Source: Desulforhopalus sp. IMCC35007 (GTDB taxonomy: Bacteria > Desulfobacterota > Desulfobulbia > Desulfobulbales > Desulfocapsaceae). From it: DNA of 64,000 nt. Numbering within the stretch: position 1 is the first letter of the stretch; every line of letters begins with the position of its first letter. Shown one piece after another: positions 17,118 to 25,245 of the stretch. The notes under the pieces were generated by a model. The model ran no database searches. It saw only the letters and a program-made list of their open reading frames with translations, and was not told where the DNA came from. The stretch is taken from assembly GCF_005116575.1 (NCBI RefSeq), contig NZ_SWCN01000005.1:1-64000 (forward strand), written 5' to 3'. The position numbers and the translations under genes were made by a program.

Positions 17118-18428
17118 CTATTTCACCCGATATTCATCATTGGGTCTATCCTGCAGAAAGATGTGATCATATGTATGGGGATCTGCTGCATCGTACCACT
17201 CTAATCCTTGCTTTACGCATGCAGGACAAGCCTTACGAGGAATATGAACGCAGAGAATACGTCTGCTGTGATCAGCTGTGCTGTCTATTCGCAGGGCTCC
17301 GGCGCAGTCATCACATATGCGAACGACCTCAAGTTGGGATTCTGAAATATTGTCGGTATCATAGTATATTTGACGATTTCGCGTTTCGCAATTGGGCTTG
17401 CTGCGTACGGTTTTCTTGAATTCGTCACGTTTTTTCCATAAATTCACCGCATCCTCACAGGCTTTTTGGATTTCACGCGATAAATGTTTCGGTTGTTGCA
17501 GGAATCTGGGGTTATAATCAGGTTCCTGTAACTTACTGTAATCAATACCCGCCATTGCCATGATTATTCCGGCATTAACATACGGTAAAGCACCTTCTAT
17601 CGAATACCCGCCTTCAAGAACTGCGATATCTGCTTTGAGCATTTCTGTCAGTTTCGCATAGCCCCTGGCTGAAAAATTCATATTGGTGATCGGGTCGGAG
17701 TAGTGGTTGTCCTGACCGGCTGAGTTAATGATCAAATCCGGTTTGAAGTCATCGAGGATTGGTAGAACGGCATGTTCAATAGTGTACAGAAAACCTTCAT
17801 CACAGGTTTCTGGTGGCAGAGGAATATTAATGGTTGAGCCGACTGCATTGGGGCCTCCGAATTCCTTGAGAAAACCACTGCCGGGATAGAGTGTACGACC
17901 ATCCTGGTGGATCGAAATAAACAGGGTATCCGGATCATGCCAGTACACATCCTGGGTTCCATCACCGTGATGACAATCGGTATCTACAATGGCTACCCGA
18001 TCTACATTATAGTGTTTTCTGAGATACTCGATCATAATTGCTTCGATATTGATATTGCAGAAACCGCGGGCTCCATGGACTACACGGTTGGCGTGATGGC
18101 CCGGTGGACGCACTAAAGCAAAACCTCGTTCAATGACGCCATCCATCACTGCTTTGCCTATGGTTTTGGCACCACCTGCGCTGATGAAATGAGACTCTGT
18201 GCATACTGATTCAGGGTCTGGTGCACAGAAATGCGTCCGTTGAATATCTTCAACAGTGACGATATCAGGTTTTAATTCGACAATACCCTCTATATCCATC
18301 AGACCTTCTTCGAGCACCTGGTCCTGAGTATAGAGAAGACGTTCTTCTCTTTCGGGATGGGTTGGAGATATCGCCCAGTCGAAGGCAGGAAAGAAGACAA
18401 GGCCTGTGGTGTTTTTGGCTCGTAACAT
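17118..18428 (-). CDS. HDAC-fold (acetoin utilisation / acetylpolyamine) deacetylase
   Basis: 436 residues. Arginase/HDAC fold with all main catalytic motifs: HPEREERL, RPPGHHANRVVHGARGFCNI (His pair), AIVDTDCHHGDGTQDVY (zinc Asp and His), SIHQDGRTLYPGSG, INSAGQDNHYSDP and LEGGYS. About 130 extra residues at the C-terminus carry CDDC and CPAC pairs, likely a structural zinc site absent from standard bacterial members. The substrate is unknown; relatives remove acyl groups from polyamines, lysines or small amides. Its ATG overlaps the stop of the upstream HyuA-like gene (TAATG), so the two are translationally coupled. Confidence 0.88.
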   Translation of the reverse strand: MLRAKNTTGLVFFPAFDWAISPTHPEREERLLYTQDQVLEEGLMDIEGIVELKPDIVTVEDIQRTHFCAPDPESVCTESHFISAGGAKTIGKAVMDGVIERGFALVRPPGHHANRVVHGARGFCNINIEAIMIEYLRKHYNVDRVAIVDTDCHHGDGTQDVYWHDPDTLFISIHQDGRTLYPGSGFLKEFGGPNAVGSTINIPLPPETCDEGFLYTIEHAVLPILDDFKPDLIINSAGQDNHYSDPITNMNFSARGYAKLTEMLKADIAVLEGGYSIEGALPYVNAGIIMAMAGIDYSKLQEPDYNPRFLQQPKHLSREIQKACEDAVNLWKKRDEFKKTVRSKPNCETRNRQIYYDTDNISESQLEVVRICDDCAGALRIDSTADHSRRILCVHIPRKACPACVKQGLEWYDAADPHTYDHIFLQDRPNDEYRVK

Positions 18429-20104
18429 TATACTATGGCCTCCTTTCTGATGGAGTTGGGCAATAAACCTGGCTTGACCTGGGCCCGTACACGAATATTT
18501 TTTCCCTGTGTATGGAAGCCACGAATCATGTTGAACTGTGACTCTTCGATGATTTCCATCTCCAGATATTCGGGAATTGCCCCACGGCGTAGCGCTTTTG
18601 CACGCACCAGATCAAAAGCAATCTGTCGAACATCTTCGAGGGTGATATCCTCTGTAATCTTTTGCTCAAATTTTTCGCCCTGGGCCGTTATTATTTTTTG
18701 TGAAGTGTCGGCATACACAGTCACTTCACAGGTGACCCGTGAAAGAGCGCAGCCAATAGCATTAGCTACGTTCCAATGTGGAACGGTTTCTACTTTTCCG
18801 GTGAAGTGTGGTGCCAGTCTCTCTGCAAACTGACTAGCAGGGCCACCAAGAACCAATATATGATCCGGCTTTATTTGCAGGTTTTCAAACATTTCATGTA
18901 CGGTGTATACAGGACGGCTGTTTAAAAAGTTGACCATTTTTCCTGCTGCTCCGAGAATCTCATGACAGGCTAAGTCAATTATGGATTCAGAAATCTCTTC
19001 AATTGACACGTTCATTTCAGCAGCGAGCAACGACAGCCCATTTTTTGCGAGTTGAACGTCACCATCTTCGGTGAGGCCAAGAACACACAACGCATCTGTC
19101 GGGGTTGAAACAGGGCCTCCGTAGGCCATTGCGACCCCGATGCGGTCAGGTCCAATAGTGAGTTTGCCATTTTGAATGCGGACGACACTGTCACCACCGA
19201 TCCCGATTGATCTGGTCATCAACGCCCTGATCAGTGTCTTATATGAGCCAATTTCTATTCCTTCTGTTGCAATGACAGGAACCCCATTCAAAATAAGAGC
19301 CATATCGGTTGTAGTACCGCCAATATCGAGGACAAGACAGGTTTTGTCTTTTGGCGCTGAGTTAATGGCTCCCATGACGCTTGCAGATGGACCACTCAGG
19401 ATGGTCTGGGCCGGGTAATCAAGGGATGATGAAAAATTCATACTGCCACCATCCGGCTTCAAAACCCGGATTGGCAGAGAAAGGCCCTGTTTTTCAAGAG
19501 ACAACTGCACCGCATCAAAAAATGTGCAATGAATGGGGTACACTGCGGCGTTAAGGTAGGTCGTCGTGATGCGACGGGGGAAATTGAGTGTTCCGGAAAG
19601 GACATGTCCCATGAAAATATGCTTCACATACGGTGAGAGAAGCTCTGCTATCTGCATCTCGTGGGCCGGGTTACGGACCGAGAATTTTGAAACTATGGCT
19701 GCACAGGAAATACCTTGGTCCTTGAGTTGCCTTCCGATATCGACAATCTGGTTTTTGTCGATGCTGGTAATTTCGCGACCGCTATGATCAAGTACTCCCT
19801 GGACCACATGATAATGGGCTCCAATACGAAAGTATTCAGGATCGATTCCCGGCCCTGCAGAGACAAGAACTGCAACAGGGGGTAATTTTTTCTGAACAAC
19901 GAGATTTGTGGCAAGGGTTGTGCTGAGAACAAGACGCTCGATTTCGGCGATGGCCTGATTTTCCGTCAGCCGCTCAAGAGCCTTGATAATTGTGGATAAA
20001 AGTTGATCCGGATCAGTGGGGACTTTGACACTGTGTATCAAGCCTTCTTTGCCAATAAGCACTGCATCTGTATGGGTACCGCCTACGTCCAGTCCGATAA
20101 TCAT
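18428..20104 (-). CDS. Hydantoinase/oxoprolinase (HyuA) family ATPase
   Basis: 558 residues, ASKHA fold. N-terminal phosphate loop IIGLDVGGTHTDAVLIG; the second motif LVLDIGGTTTDMALILNG; GPSASVMGA; IGIGGDSVVRI; ILVLGGPAS near the C-terminus. HyuA-type proteins open cyclic imides or activate lactams with ATP, usually with a HyuB partner. No HyuB is present; the partner instead is the HDAC-fold gene that overlaps its stop codon. It is shorter than the usual 650-700 residues. The start codon follows a 602-base gap. Confidence 0.88.
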   Translation of the reverse strand: MIIGLDVGGTHTDAVLIGKEGLIHSVKVPTDPDQLLSTIIKALERLTENQAIAEIERLVLSTTLATNLVVQKKLPPVAVLVSAGPGIDPEYFRIGAHYHVVQGVLDHSGREITSIDKNQIVDIGRQLKDQGISCAAIVSKFSVRNPAHEMQIAELLSPYVKHIFMGHVLSGTLNFPRRITTTYLNAAVYPIHCTFFDAVQLSLEKQGLSLPIRVLKPDGGSMNFSSSLDYPAQTILSGPSASVMGAINSAPKDKTCLVLDIGGTTTDMALILNGVPVIATEGIEIGSYKTLIRALMTRSIGIGGDSVVRIQNGKLTIGPDRIGVAMAYGGPVSTPTDALCVLGLTEDGDVQLAKNGLSLLAAEMNVSIEEISESIIDLACHEILGAAGKMVNFLNSRPVYTVHEMFENLQIKPDHILVLGGPASQFAERLAPHFTGKVETVPHWNVANAIGCALSRVTCEVTVYADTSQKIITAQGEKFEQKITEDITLEDVRQIAFDLVRAKALRRGAIPEYLEMEIIEESQFNMIRGFHTQGKNIRVRAQVKPGLLPNSIRKEAIV

Positions 20105-20706
20105 GAGCCAATCCAGCGGTTAGGGGAAATAGCATCTTGATCGCAACCGGTCAGAACTGACTCAAGCGAAAGACTGGCCAGCGGAAGACACTACAAGATA
20201 TATAGCGATTGTAAGTAAAATACCCTAGCCTTAACAAAATGTCTATCACTGGTTACTGTCCACCTCTTTCTGATAAAAGCATAGACAATTATTTCTCATT
20301 TCAGTTTCTTGGGATGCTTTCCTTTTTGCCGGTTAAATGATTTTACCAACATTTTGTTCTGTAGCGAGTGAGAAACCCGGACAACGTGAAAAATATTCTT
20401 TTTAGGAATATCCTCCTTGGTTTTTGTAGGTTTCTTATCGTAAAAAAATCAAGAAGAGGAAATGACCTCATCTCTTGAGTCAATTGTTACAAGACCAGCC
20501 AAAAGGAAGTATACTGCACTACTCTTTCCCGGTTATTCAGATATGATCTTTAAAAGGTGTATTACACGGAGGCGTTGACCTTTGTATAGTTGAGATACTT
20601 TATCAAGGCGGATAGTACATGTATTGCAGAACAGTTTATTGCTTATCTCATTTTTTTGGGAGCAGGGCGTTTAAGGTCTGAGAGGTAATGCTCAAAACAA
20701 CTTTTT
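20105..20706. other. 602-base divergent intergenic region
   Basis: It separates the minus-strand HyuA-like gene from the plus-strand radical SAM gene. No frame with a ribosome site and protein-like content was found. A foldable segment at about 20449-20480 (TCAAGA..TCTTGA with inner GAGG..CCTC) may be an RNA structure. Promoters for both flanking operons must lie here but no convincing -35/-10 pair was singled out. Confidence 0.4.
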
Positions 20707-21963
20707 ATGAAAACAGCTGACAAACTCAAAATTCTGGCAGATGCAGCCAAATATGACGCATCCTGCTCCTCGAGCGGGAGCAGTCGGAAAGCTGCACCCG
20801 ATGGTATCGGTAACGCTGCGACAAGTGGTATCTGTCATAGTTGGGCGGCCGATGGTAGATGTGTCTCCCTGCTCAAAATACTGATGTCCAACGAATGTCT
20901 TTACGATTGCAGCTATTGCCTCAATCGCAGGTCAAACACGGTTCAGCGTGCAACTTTTACACCGGAAGAGGTTGCTGATCTTACTATTAATTTTTATCTG
21001 CGCAACTATATTGAAGGGCTGTTTTTGAGTTCTGCTGTGTATGCCTCTCCGGATAAGACCATGGCGGATATGGTTGACGTATGCAGGCTGCTCCGCAATA
21101 AACATAAATTCAACGGTTATATTCATCTCAAGGTTATTCCAGGGGCAGCAAAAGAACTGGTCCAGCAGGCGGGTTTTCTTGCCGACCGGATGAGCGTCAA
21201 TATAGAGTTACCTTCAGAGGCCTCATTACAACGCCTTGCCCCGCAAAAGTCACGGCAGGGGATATTGACTCCCATGAAGCAGATTGGTGAGGATTTTACA
21301 GGCTTCCAACTTGAACGGAAAAAAAGTCGAAATGCCCCTAATTTTTGCCCTGGCGGACAGACCACTCAGATGATAATCGGTGCCTCGGCGGAAAGTGATT
21401 TACAGATCCTCAACCTGACGGAAAAGCTCTATAGCAAGATGAGTTTGAAAAGAGTTTATTACTCCGCCTATATTGCAGTAAATGATGAACCTCTGCTTCC
21501 GGCACTGCTGACAGCACCTCCGCTTATACGGGAGCATCGTCTTTACCAGGCGGACTGGTTGCTCAGGTTCTATAAATATCAGTCCCATGAAATTCTTTCA
21601 CCAGCATTCCCCAATCTTGACGAACGACTCGATCCAAAGGCAGCCTGGGCCTTACGCAATTTTGACTTTTTCCCCATTGATATAAACAAGGCCAGTTATG
21701 AAGAGTTGTTGCGTATTCCAGGGGTTGGAGTGACCTCGGCAAGGCGTATTGTTACGACCCGGAGGATTGCTGCCATTCGGGAACAGGATTTAAAGAAAAT
21801 TGGTCTGGTGCTGAAACGAGCCAGATTCTTTATGACCATTAACGGTAAATATCTGGGTGACAGGTCTTTGTCGCACCATCATTTAGTGAGTGCAATGTGC
21901 AAGGTGGAGCCGCCTGTGGCGAAAAAACTTCTGCATGGCGGGCGCCAGCTCAGGCTCTTTTGA
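20707..21963 (+). CDS. Radical SAM protein, putative DNA modification/repair
   Basis: 418 residues. The radical SAM motif is CLYDCSYC (C-x3-C-x2-C), preceded by LLKILMSNE. The N-terminus KLKILADAAKYDASCSSSGS and GICHSWAADGRCVSLLK are hallmarks of the TIGR03916 family. Near the C-terminus (about 315-380) is a helix-hairpin-helix: DINKASYEELLRIPGVGVTS, ARRIVTTRR, which suggests DNA binding. Chemistry unknown; the family is predicted from context to act on DNA. The next gene, 1 base downstream, is its usual partner. Confidence 0.9.
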   Translation: MKTADKLKILADAAKYDASCSSSGSSRKAAPDGIGNAATSGICHSWAADGRCVSLLKILMSNECLYDCSYCLNRRSNTVQRATFTPEEVADLTINFYLRNYIEGLFLSSAVYASPDKTMADMVDVCRLLRNKHKFNGYIHLKVIPGAAKELVQQAGFLADRMSVNIELPSEASLQRLAPQKSRQGILTPMKQIGEDFTGFQLERKKSRNAPNFCPGGQTTQMIIGASAESDLQILNLTEKLYSKMSLKRVYYSAYIAVNDEPLLPALLTAPPLIREHRLYQADWLLRFYKYQSHEILSPAFPNLDERLDPKAAWALRNFDFFPIDINKASYEELLRIPGVGVTSARRIVTTRRIAAIREQDLKKIGLVLKRARFFMTINGKYLGDRSLSHHHLVSAMCKVEPPVAKKLLHGGRQLRLF

Positions 21964-21964
21964 C

Positions 21965-22738
21965 ATGGATTCGATAATCTATCTCCATGACGGCTCCTTT
22001 GAAGGCTTAATGCACGCTGTTGCAGCAGCTGTGAAATCGAAAGAGGACGTTCAGGGCATTTATGCTGAAAAAGAATTTTCACCACGAATTTTTGATACAT
22101 GTATTCAAATTAAAACAGACAGTCAACAATCCCTGCGGCTCTTTGAATATCTGAAAAAACTAAAGGGCAATGCTGCTCGTTTTGCCATTAATGGTTTTTT
22201 AAGTGAAGATCTTCAGGTAGGGATTCATCTTTACTGGCTGGTCAGACAGTGCCTTGTCTATGGTGCTAAGGCGACACAGTTGTACACCCATGATTCGATC
22301 CGTCATCTTGATAAACTCTCACAGAAGGTGGGTTCTGAGGCGCATAGGTTTACGGGCCTTATACGGTTTCGCATACTTGAAGACGGTCTGCAATATGGAC
22401 CTTTTGAGCCGGATTGTAATGTGATCGGTTACTGTGCCCAGCATTTTAGAGAGCGGTTGAAAAATCAAAGCTGGATACTGCATGATATCAGGCGAAACCA
22501 TGCCCTTTACTGGGACCGTGATTCTCTGCAGTCTATTGATATCGACGAGAGTTTTACCAGCCATGTGCGGCAGTATGGAGAGATCCCAGAATCCAGCCTT
22601 AGTGAGGCAGAACGATATTACCAGAAACTGTGGAAATCCTTTCATGCAGCCATTGCCAATCAGGAGAGAAAAAACCTGAATTTGCAGCGCCAGTTTTTGC
22701 CACAGCGATACTGGAAGTATCTGGTTGAGATGCGGTAA
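21965..22738 (+). CDS. DUF4130 / TIGR03915-type DNA metabolism protein
   Basis: 257 residues from the ATG at 21965, one base after the upstream TGA; family N-termini match DSIIYLHDGSFEGLMHAVA. Other features: RLFEYLK, VYGAKATQLYTHDSIRHLDK, EAHRFTGLIRFRIL, YGPFEPDCNVI and HDIRRNHALYWD. The family always travels with the radical SAM protein encoded just before, and in some genomes is fused to a uracil-DNA glycosylase domain, which is absent here. Function unproven; joint action on a DNA base is inferred. Confidence 0.88.
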   Translation: MDSIIYLHDGSFEGLMHAVAAAVKSKEDVQGIYAEKEFSPRIFDTCIQIKTDSQQSLRLFEYLKKLKGNAARFAINGFLSEDLQVGIHLYWLVRQCLVYGAKATQLYTHDSIRHLDKLSQKVGSEAHRFTGLIRFRILEDGLQYGPFEPDCNVIGYCAQHFRERLKNQSWILHDIRRNHALYWDRDSLQSIDIDESFTSHVRQYGEIPESSLSEAERYYQKLWKSFHAAIANQERKNLNLQRQFLPQRYWKYLVEMR

Positions 22739-22995
22739 AATACTTCGAAAAACCCGTTGTTCAGCTCAAGGTATCTTGGATGTTGTGTTGGCGGAGTCTA
22801 ATCTCATGTATTTGTTCAAACAAATGACGGTATAGGCAACTCTACCTTACTCTGCCATTTCTTAGCCTCTGGGATTTCTCTTTGAAGTGGCTGGGGGGCC
22901 TCAAATTTTAACAATGACAATTCTTGCAGAAATTGACCAGAGACGAACCATTTTTTTTGGGGATACGTTCTTGCAGCTGTTGTGGGCCATTAGCC

Positions 22996-23036
22996 ATAAA
23001 AAAACCTCCTGTGAGGTTCTATCCGACAGGAGGTTT
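22996..23036 (-). terminator. Strong hairpin terminator, minus strand
   Basis: AAACCTCCTGT (23002-23012) and ACAGGAGGTTT (23026-23036) form an 11-base perfect stem with a 13-base loop; on the minus strand seven T follow. It must end a minus-strand transcript coming from the 23.1-23.4 kb area. Confidence 0.75.
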
Positions 23037-23109
23037 AAATACTGAACACTTTTACCATGTTAAACATTTTGTATTCAGTTGGCTGTTTTTATCGGTGATG
23101 ACTTGCGCC

Positions 23110-23313
23110 TTAGTGGAAGACCCTTTGGCATTTGTTCAGTCTTTCCCTGGCATCCAGATCTTCAATCCATGAACTGTTTTTGTTCCGGGTGATGATAACA
23201 CAGACTCTTGCAGATTTACTGCAGCTGATTTTTGGTTTTCTGATCGCTGGTTGTTCCTGATTCAGCGACGGTAATGTTGCCTGTTTCCTGGAATCACTCA
23301 ATTCCTCACTCAT
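23110..23313 (-). CDS. Possible small basic protein, unknown
   Basis: 67 residues starting MSEELSDSRKQATLPSLNQE, with SKSARVCVIITRNKNS and LDARERLNK. It has a plausible AGAAGAGA site before the ATG and a minus-strand terminator 75 bases after its end. No family recognised. It lies in an 833-base interval without other genes (22739-23571); a small RNA ending at the same terminator is an equally good reading. Confidence 0.3.
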   Translation of the reverse strand: MSEELSDSRKQATLPSLNQEQPAIRKPKISCSKSARVCVIITRNKNSSWIEDLDARERLNKCQRVFH

Positions 23314-23512
23314 ATCTCTTCTCTCGCCCCATTTAAGAAATAATAAAAACCGATCCCTTAGTATATGGAAAGCCTATGAAAGAGTAAATGGGTATTAGTA
23401 CCTATGTCGACGGGGTATAACTGCCCGAATAAGAAATATATTAAATAATATTAGTAAGATATGGATGTAAGTAAAGGTTTGATAAAAAACAACAATAGTG
23501 CAATTAATTTTT

Positions 23513-23565
23513 AAAAAAATAACAACGCCATCATTTATCAAATCGATAACAAAATGATGGAGTTG
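23513..23565 (-). terminator. Terminator of the secreted-protein gene
   Basis: CCATCATTT (23528-23536) pairs with AAATGATGG (23552-23560), extended by CAAC/GTTG past one mismatch. On the minus strand TTATTTTTTT follows. It starts 7 bases after the stop codon of the gene at 23572-24195. Confidence 0.75.
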
Positions 23566-23571
23566 TGGTTA

Positions 23572-24195
23572 TCAATAATTTTTTTCAAGACCGGCAAAAT
23601 CAAAATTTTTGGCAAGATCCTGGAGTCGGTCGGCTGACTGAATGGACCGACCCTCGAAAGTAACGGATGTTTTGTCACCGATTTGGAAGCTTAATGTTCC
23701 TGTTTGGTCAGTACTATTATACATTTCGGTTCCTGTATATCCCTGGACTCTTATTTGTCTCGTCTGTCCGACCCCAGCGTCTTGACTCAGGCCGGCAAAA
23801 ATAGAACCTAAGGCGGCAATGCTGGCCATCTTTCCAGTTAACCCTCCAATGGCAATGTTCAGGCTGATATTTGATCCGTCACTGTGACTGTACTCTGCAG
23901 TAGCACCTGCAGTTCCGGCAATCGCAGCGCCAGTCCCAACTCCCTGTGCCTGTTTGTTGATCAGCGTATACCCTGCAGGCGGTTCGGGAATGTATTTAAG
24001 CAGTTCTGTGGCGGTCAGTTCATTTATTTTAGCAAGAGCATAGTTTATTTCTTCTATGGCCTTTTTGTAATTACCTTCGGATACAAACTTCCTCGCAGTT
24101 GCAAGGCTGTCTGAGGCCTCCGTCTGGATATTTTCTGCATGACAGTTCAATGAGAGAGCCAAGGTCAAAGGTACAGCTAAAAAGAATTTTTTCAT
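23572..24195 (-). CDS. Secreted protein of unknown function
   Basis: 207 residues from the ATG at 24195 (MKKFFLAVPLTLALSLNCHA, a clear signal peptide); an upstream in-frame ATG at 24240 would spoil it. The mature N-terminus has a TPR-like helix pair (LATARKFVSEGNYKKAIEEI). The centre is Gly/Ala-rich (GVGTGAAIAGTAGATAEY, AIGGLTGKMASIAALGSIF), which could enter a membrane. The C-terminus is beta-rich, with FQIGDKTSVTFEGRSI. No family recognised. It is followed by its own terminator. Confidence 0.7.
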   Translation of the reverse strand: MKKFFLAVPLTLALSLNCHAENIQTEASDSLATARKFVSEGNYKKAIEEINYALAKINELTATELLKYIPEPPAGYTLINKQAQGVGTGAAIAGTAGATAEYSHSDGSNISLNIAIGGLTGKMASIAALGSIFAGLSQDAGVGQTRQIRVQGYTGTEMYNSTDQTGTLSFQIGDKTSVTFEGRSIQSADRLQDLAKNFDFAGLEKNY

Positions 24196-24280
24196 AGTGA
24201 GTCCGTGGGTTAAAATTTGATGGTAGAAAGCAGGATACACGTTGAATATTGTTTGTTTTCTTTTGTAACTCTAGAGTTTG

Positions 24281-24889
24281 TCAAGTCATATCATTTTGTA
24301 ACAACGTAATGAGCCGGCCATAGTAGTCAAGGACCAATCTTCCAGTATCACCGAGGTGGCTTCCAATGGCAACAAAGCCGTGGTCTTTTAAGATAAAGAA
24401 TGTCTGGTTCTGGCGAGCGAGTTCAAGTGCTGATCGTGCCAGTTCAGGGGTGCCATAATCATAAAAACTCTTGGTTGTGCAGATGTCCAGTTTTGAGGCG
24501 TTTTCGTTGAGTAGACTGGAGTGGCCGTGGAGAATTACGTTTATCTCAGGAAAGGCAGTGTAAATTTCATGGTGCAGAAAGCATTCGGAGGAGGGTGGAG
24601 CCATACCCTGGCTGATAAAGGTCGTGGTCCTTTTGTCAAACTGAAGAACATGGCAGTAGTTGTCGACGACAAGGTCTTTTTGTGGAATCATGCCGGACTT
24701 GGTGACGATAAATGTAGAATCTGAAGTTCTATAGGATTGGTTTCCATAGGCACCATCGGAATGGACGGGTGTCAGGCCGAGCTGTGAGAAAAGATAGGTG
24801 ATTGTATTCAGCTCAGACAGGCGATGGTCAAATTCAAAGGTTGGTGAATCCTGAAGATGATTGAACTTGATTCCACGATAGGTTTCCAT
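24281..24889 (-). CDS. Class II aldolase/adducin family protein
   Basis: 202 residues. Zinc aldolase fold: GAYGNQSYRT (G-N-x-S), FIVTKSGMIP, PPSSECFLHHEIYTAFP (catalytic Glu), VILHGHSSLLNE (HxH zinc ligands) and FILKDHGFVAIGSHL (third His). These are the metal and catalytic positions of L-fuculose-phosphate aldolase relatives. The TPSG motif that binds phosphate reads TKSG, so the substrate may lack the usual phosphate. No sugar genes surround it. The pathway is unknown. Confidence 0.8.
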   Translation of the reverse strand: METYRGIKFNHLQDSPTFEFDHRLSELNTITYLFSQLGLTPVHSDGAYGNQSYRTSDSTFIVTKSGMIPQKDLVVDNYCHVLQFDKRTTTFISQGMAPPSSECFLHHEIYTAFPEINVILHGHSSLLNENASKLDICTTKSFYDYGTPELARSALELARQNQTFFILKDHGFVAIGSHLGDTGRLVLDYYGRLITLLQNDMT

Positions 24890-24923
24890 AGCAGGTATCT
24901 ATAATGTGAGTTGAATGGAAATA

Positions 24924-24958
24924 AAAAAGGGGTTCAGTATTTAACACTGAACCCCTTT
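24924..24958 (-). terminator. Terminator after tRNA-Leu(TAA)
   Basis: AAAGGGGTTCAGT (24926-24938) and ACTGAACCCCTTT (24946-24958) form a 13-base perfect stem with a 7-base loop. On the minus strand a T run follows. It begins 8 bases after the tRNA CCA. Confidence 0.88.
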
Positions 24959-24965
24959 AATATTC

Positions 24966-25054
24966 TGGTGCCTAGAGCCGGGATCGAACCGGCACGGGCG
25001 CTAAGGCCCACGAGATTTTAAGTCTCGGGTGTCTACCAATTCCACCATCCAGGC
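24966..25054 (-). tRNA. tRNA-Leu(TAA)
   Basis: 89 bases with encoded CCA. Acceptor GCCTGGA/TCTAGGC (one wobble pair); anticodon loop CTTAAAA with anticodon TAA; a long variable arm (class II tRNA); T loop TTCGATC. It is flanked by a near-consensus promoter upstream and a strong terminator downstream. Confidence 0.93.
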
Positions 25055-25064
25055 GACTGGTTGC

Positions 25065-25093
25065 TTTTACCACATGAATAATATTCTTGTCAA
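25065..25093 (-). promoter_or_regulatory. Promoter of tRNA-Leu(TAA)
   Basis: On the minus strand TTGACA (25093-25088), 17 bases, then GTAAAA (25070-25065), about 11 bases before the tRNA 5' end. The -35 is perfect; the -10 is weak. Confidence 0.5.
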
Positions 25094-25245
25094 TCTTCAT
25101 CCATGGTGTCGAAAAAATATTTTTAGTACTTTGAAAAATGCCCAGTTATTGTTTTGCCACAAAAATATCCATGTCAAATTGATATAAATGTTCGAGTGAC
25201 AGGAACCATGTCTCTATAGAGACATCGCATTTTCAGCATACAACT

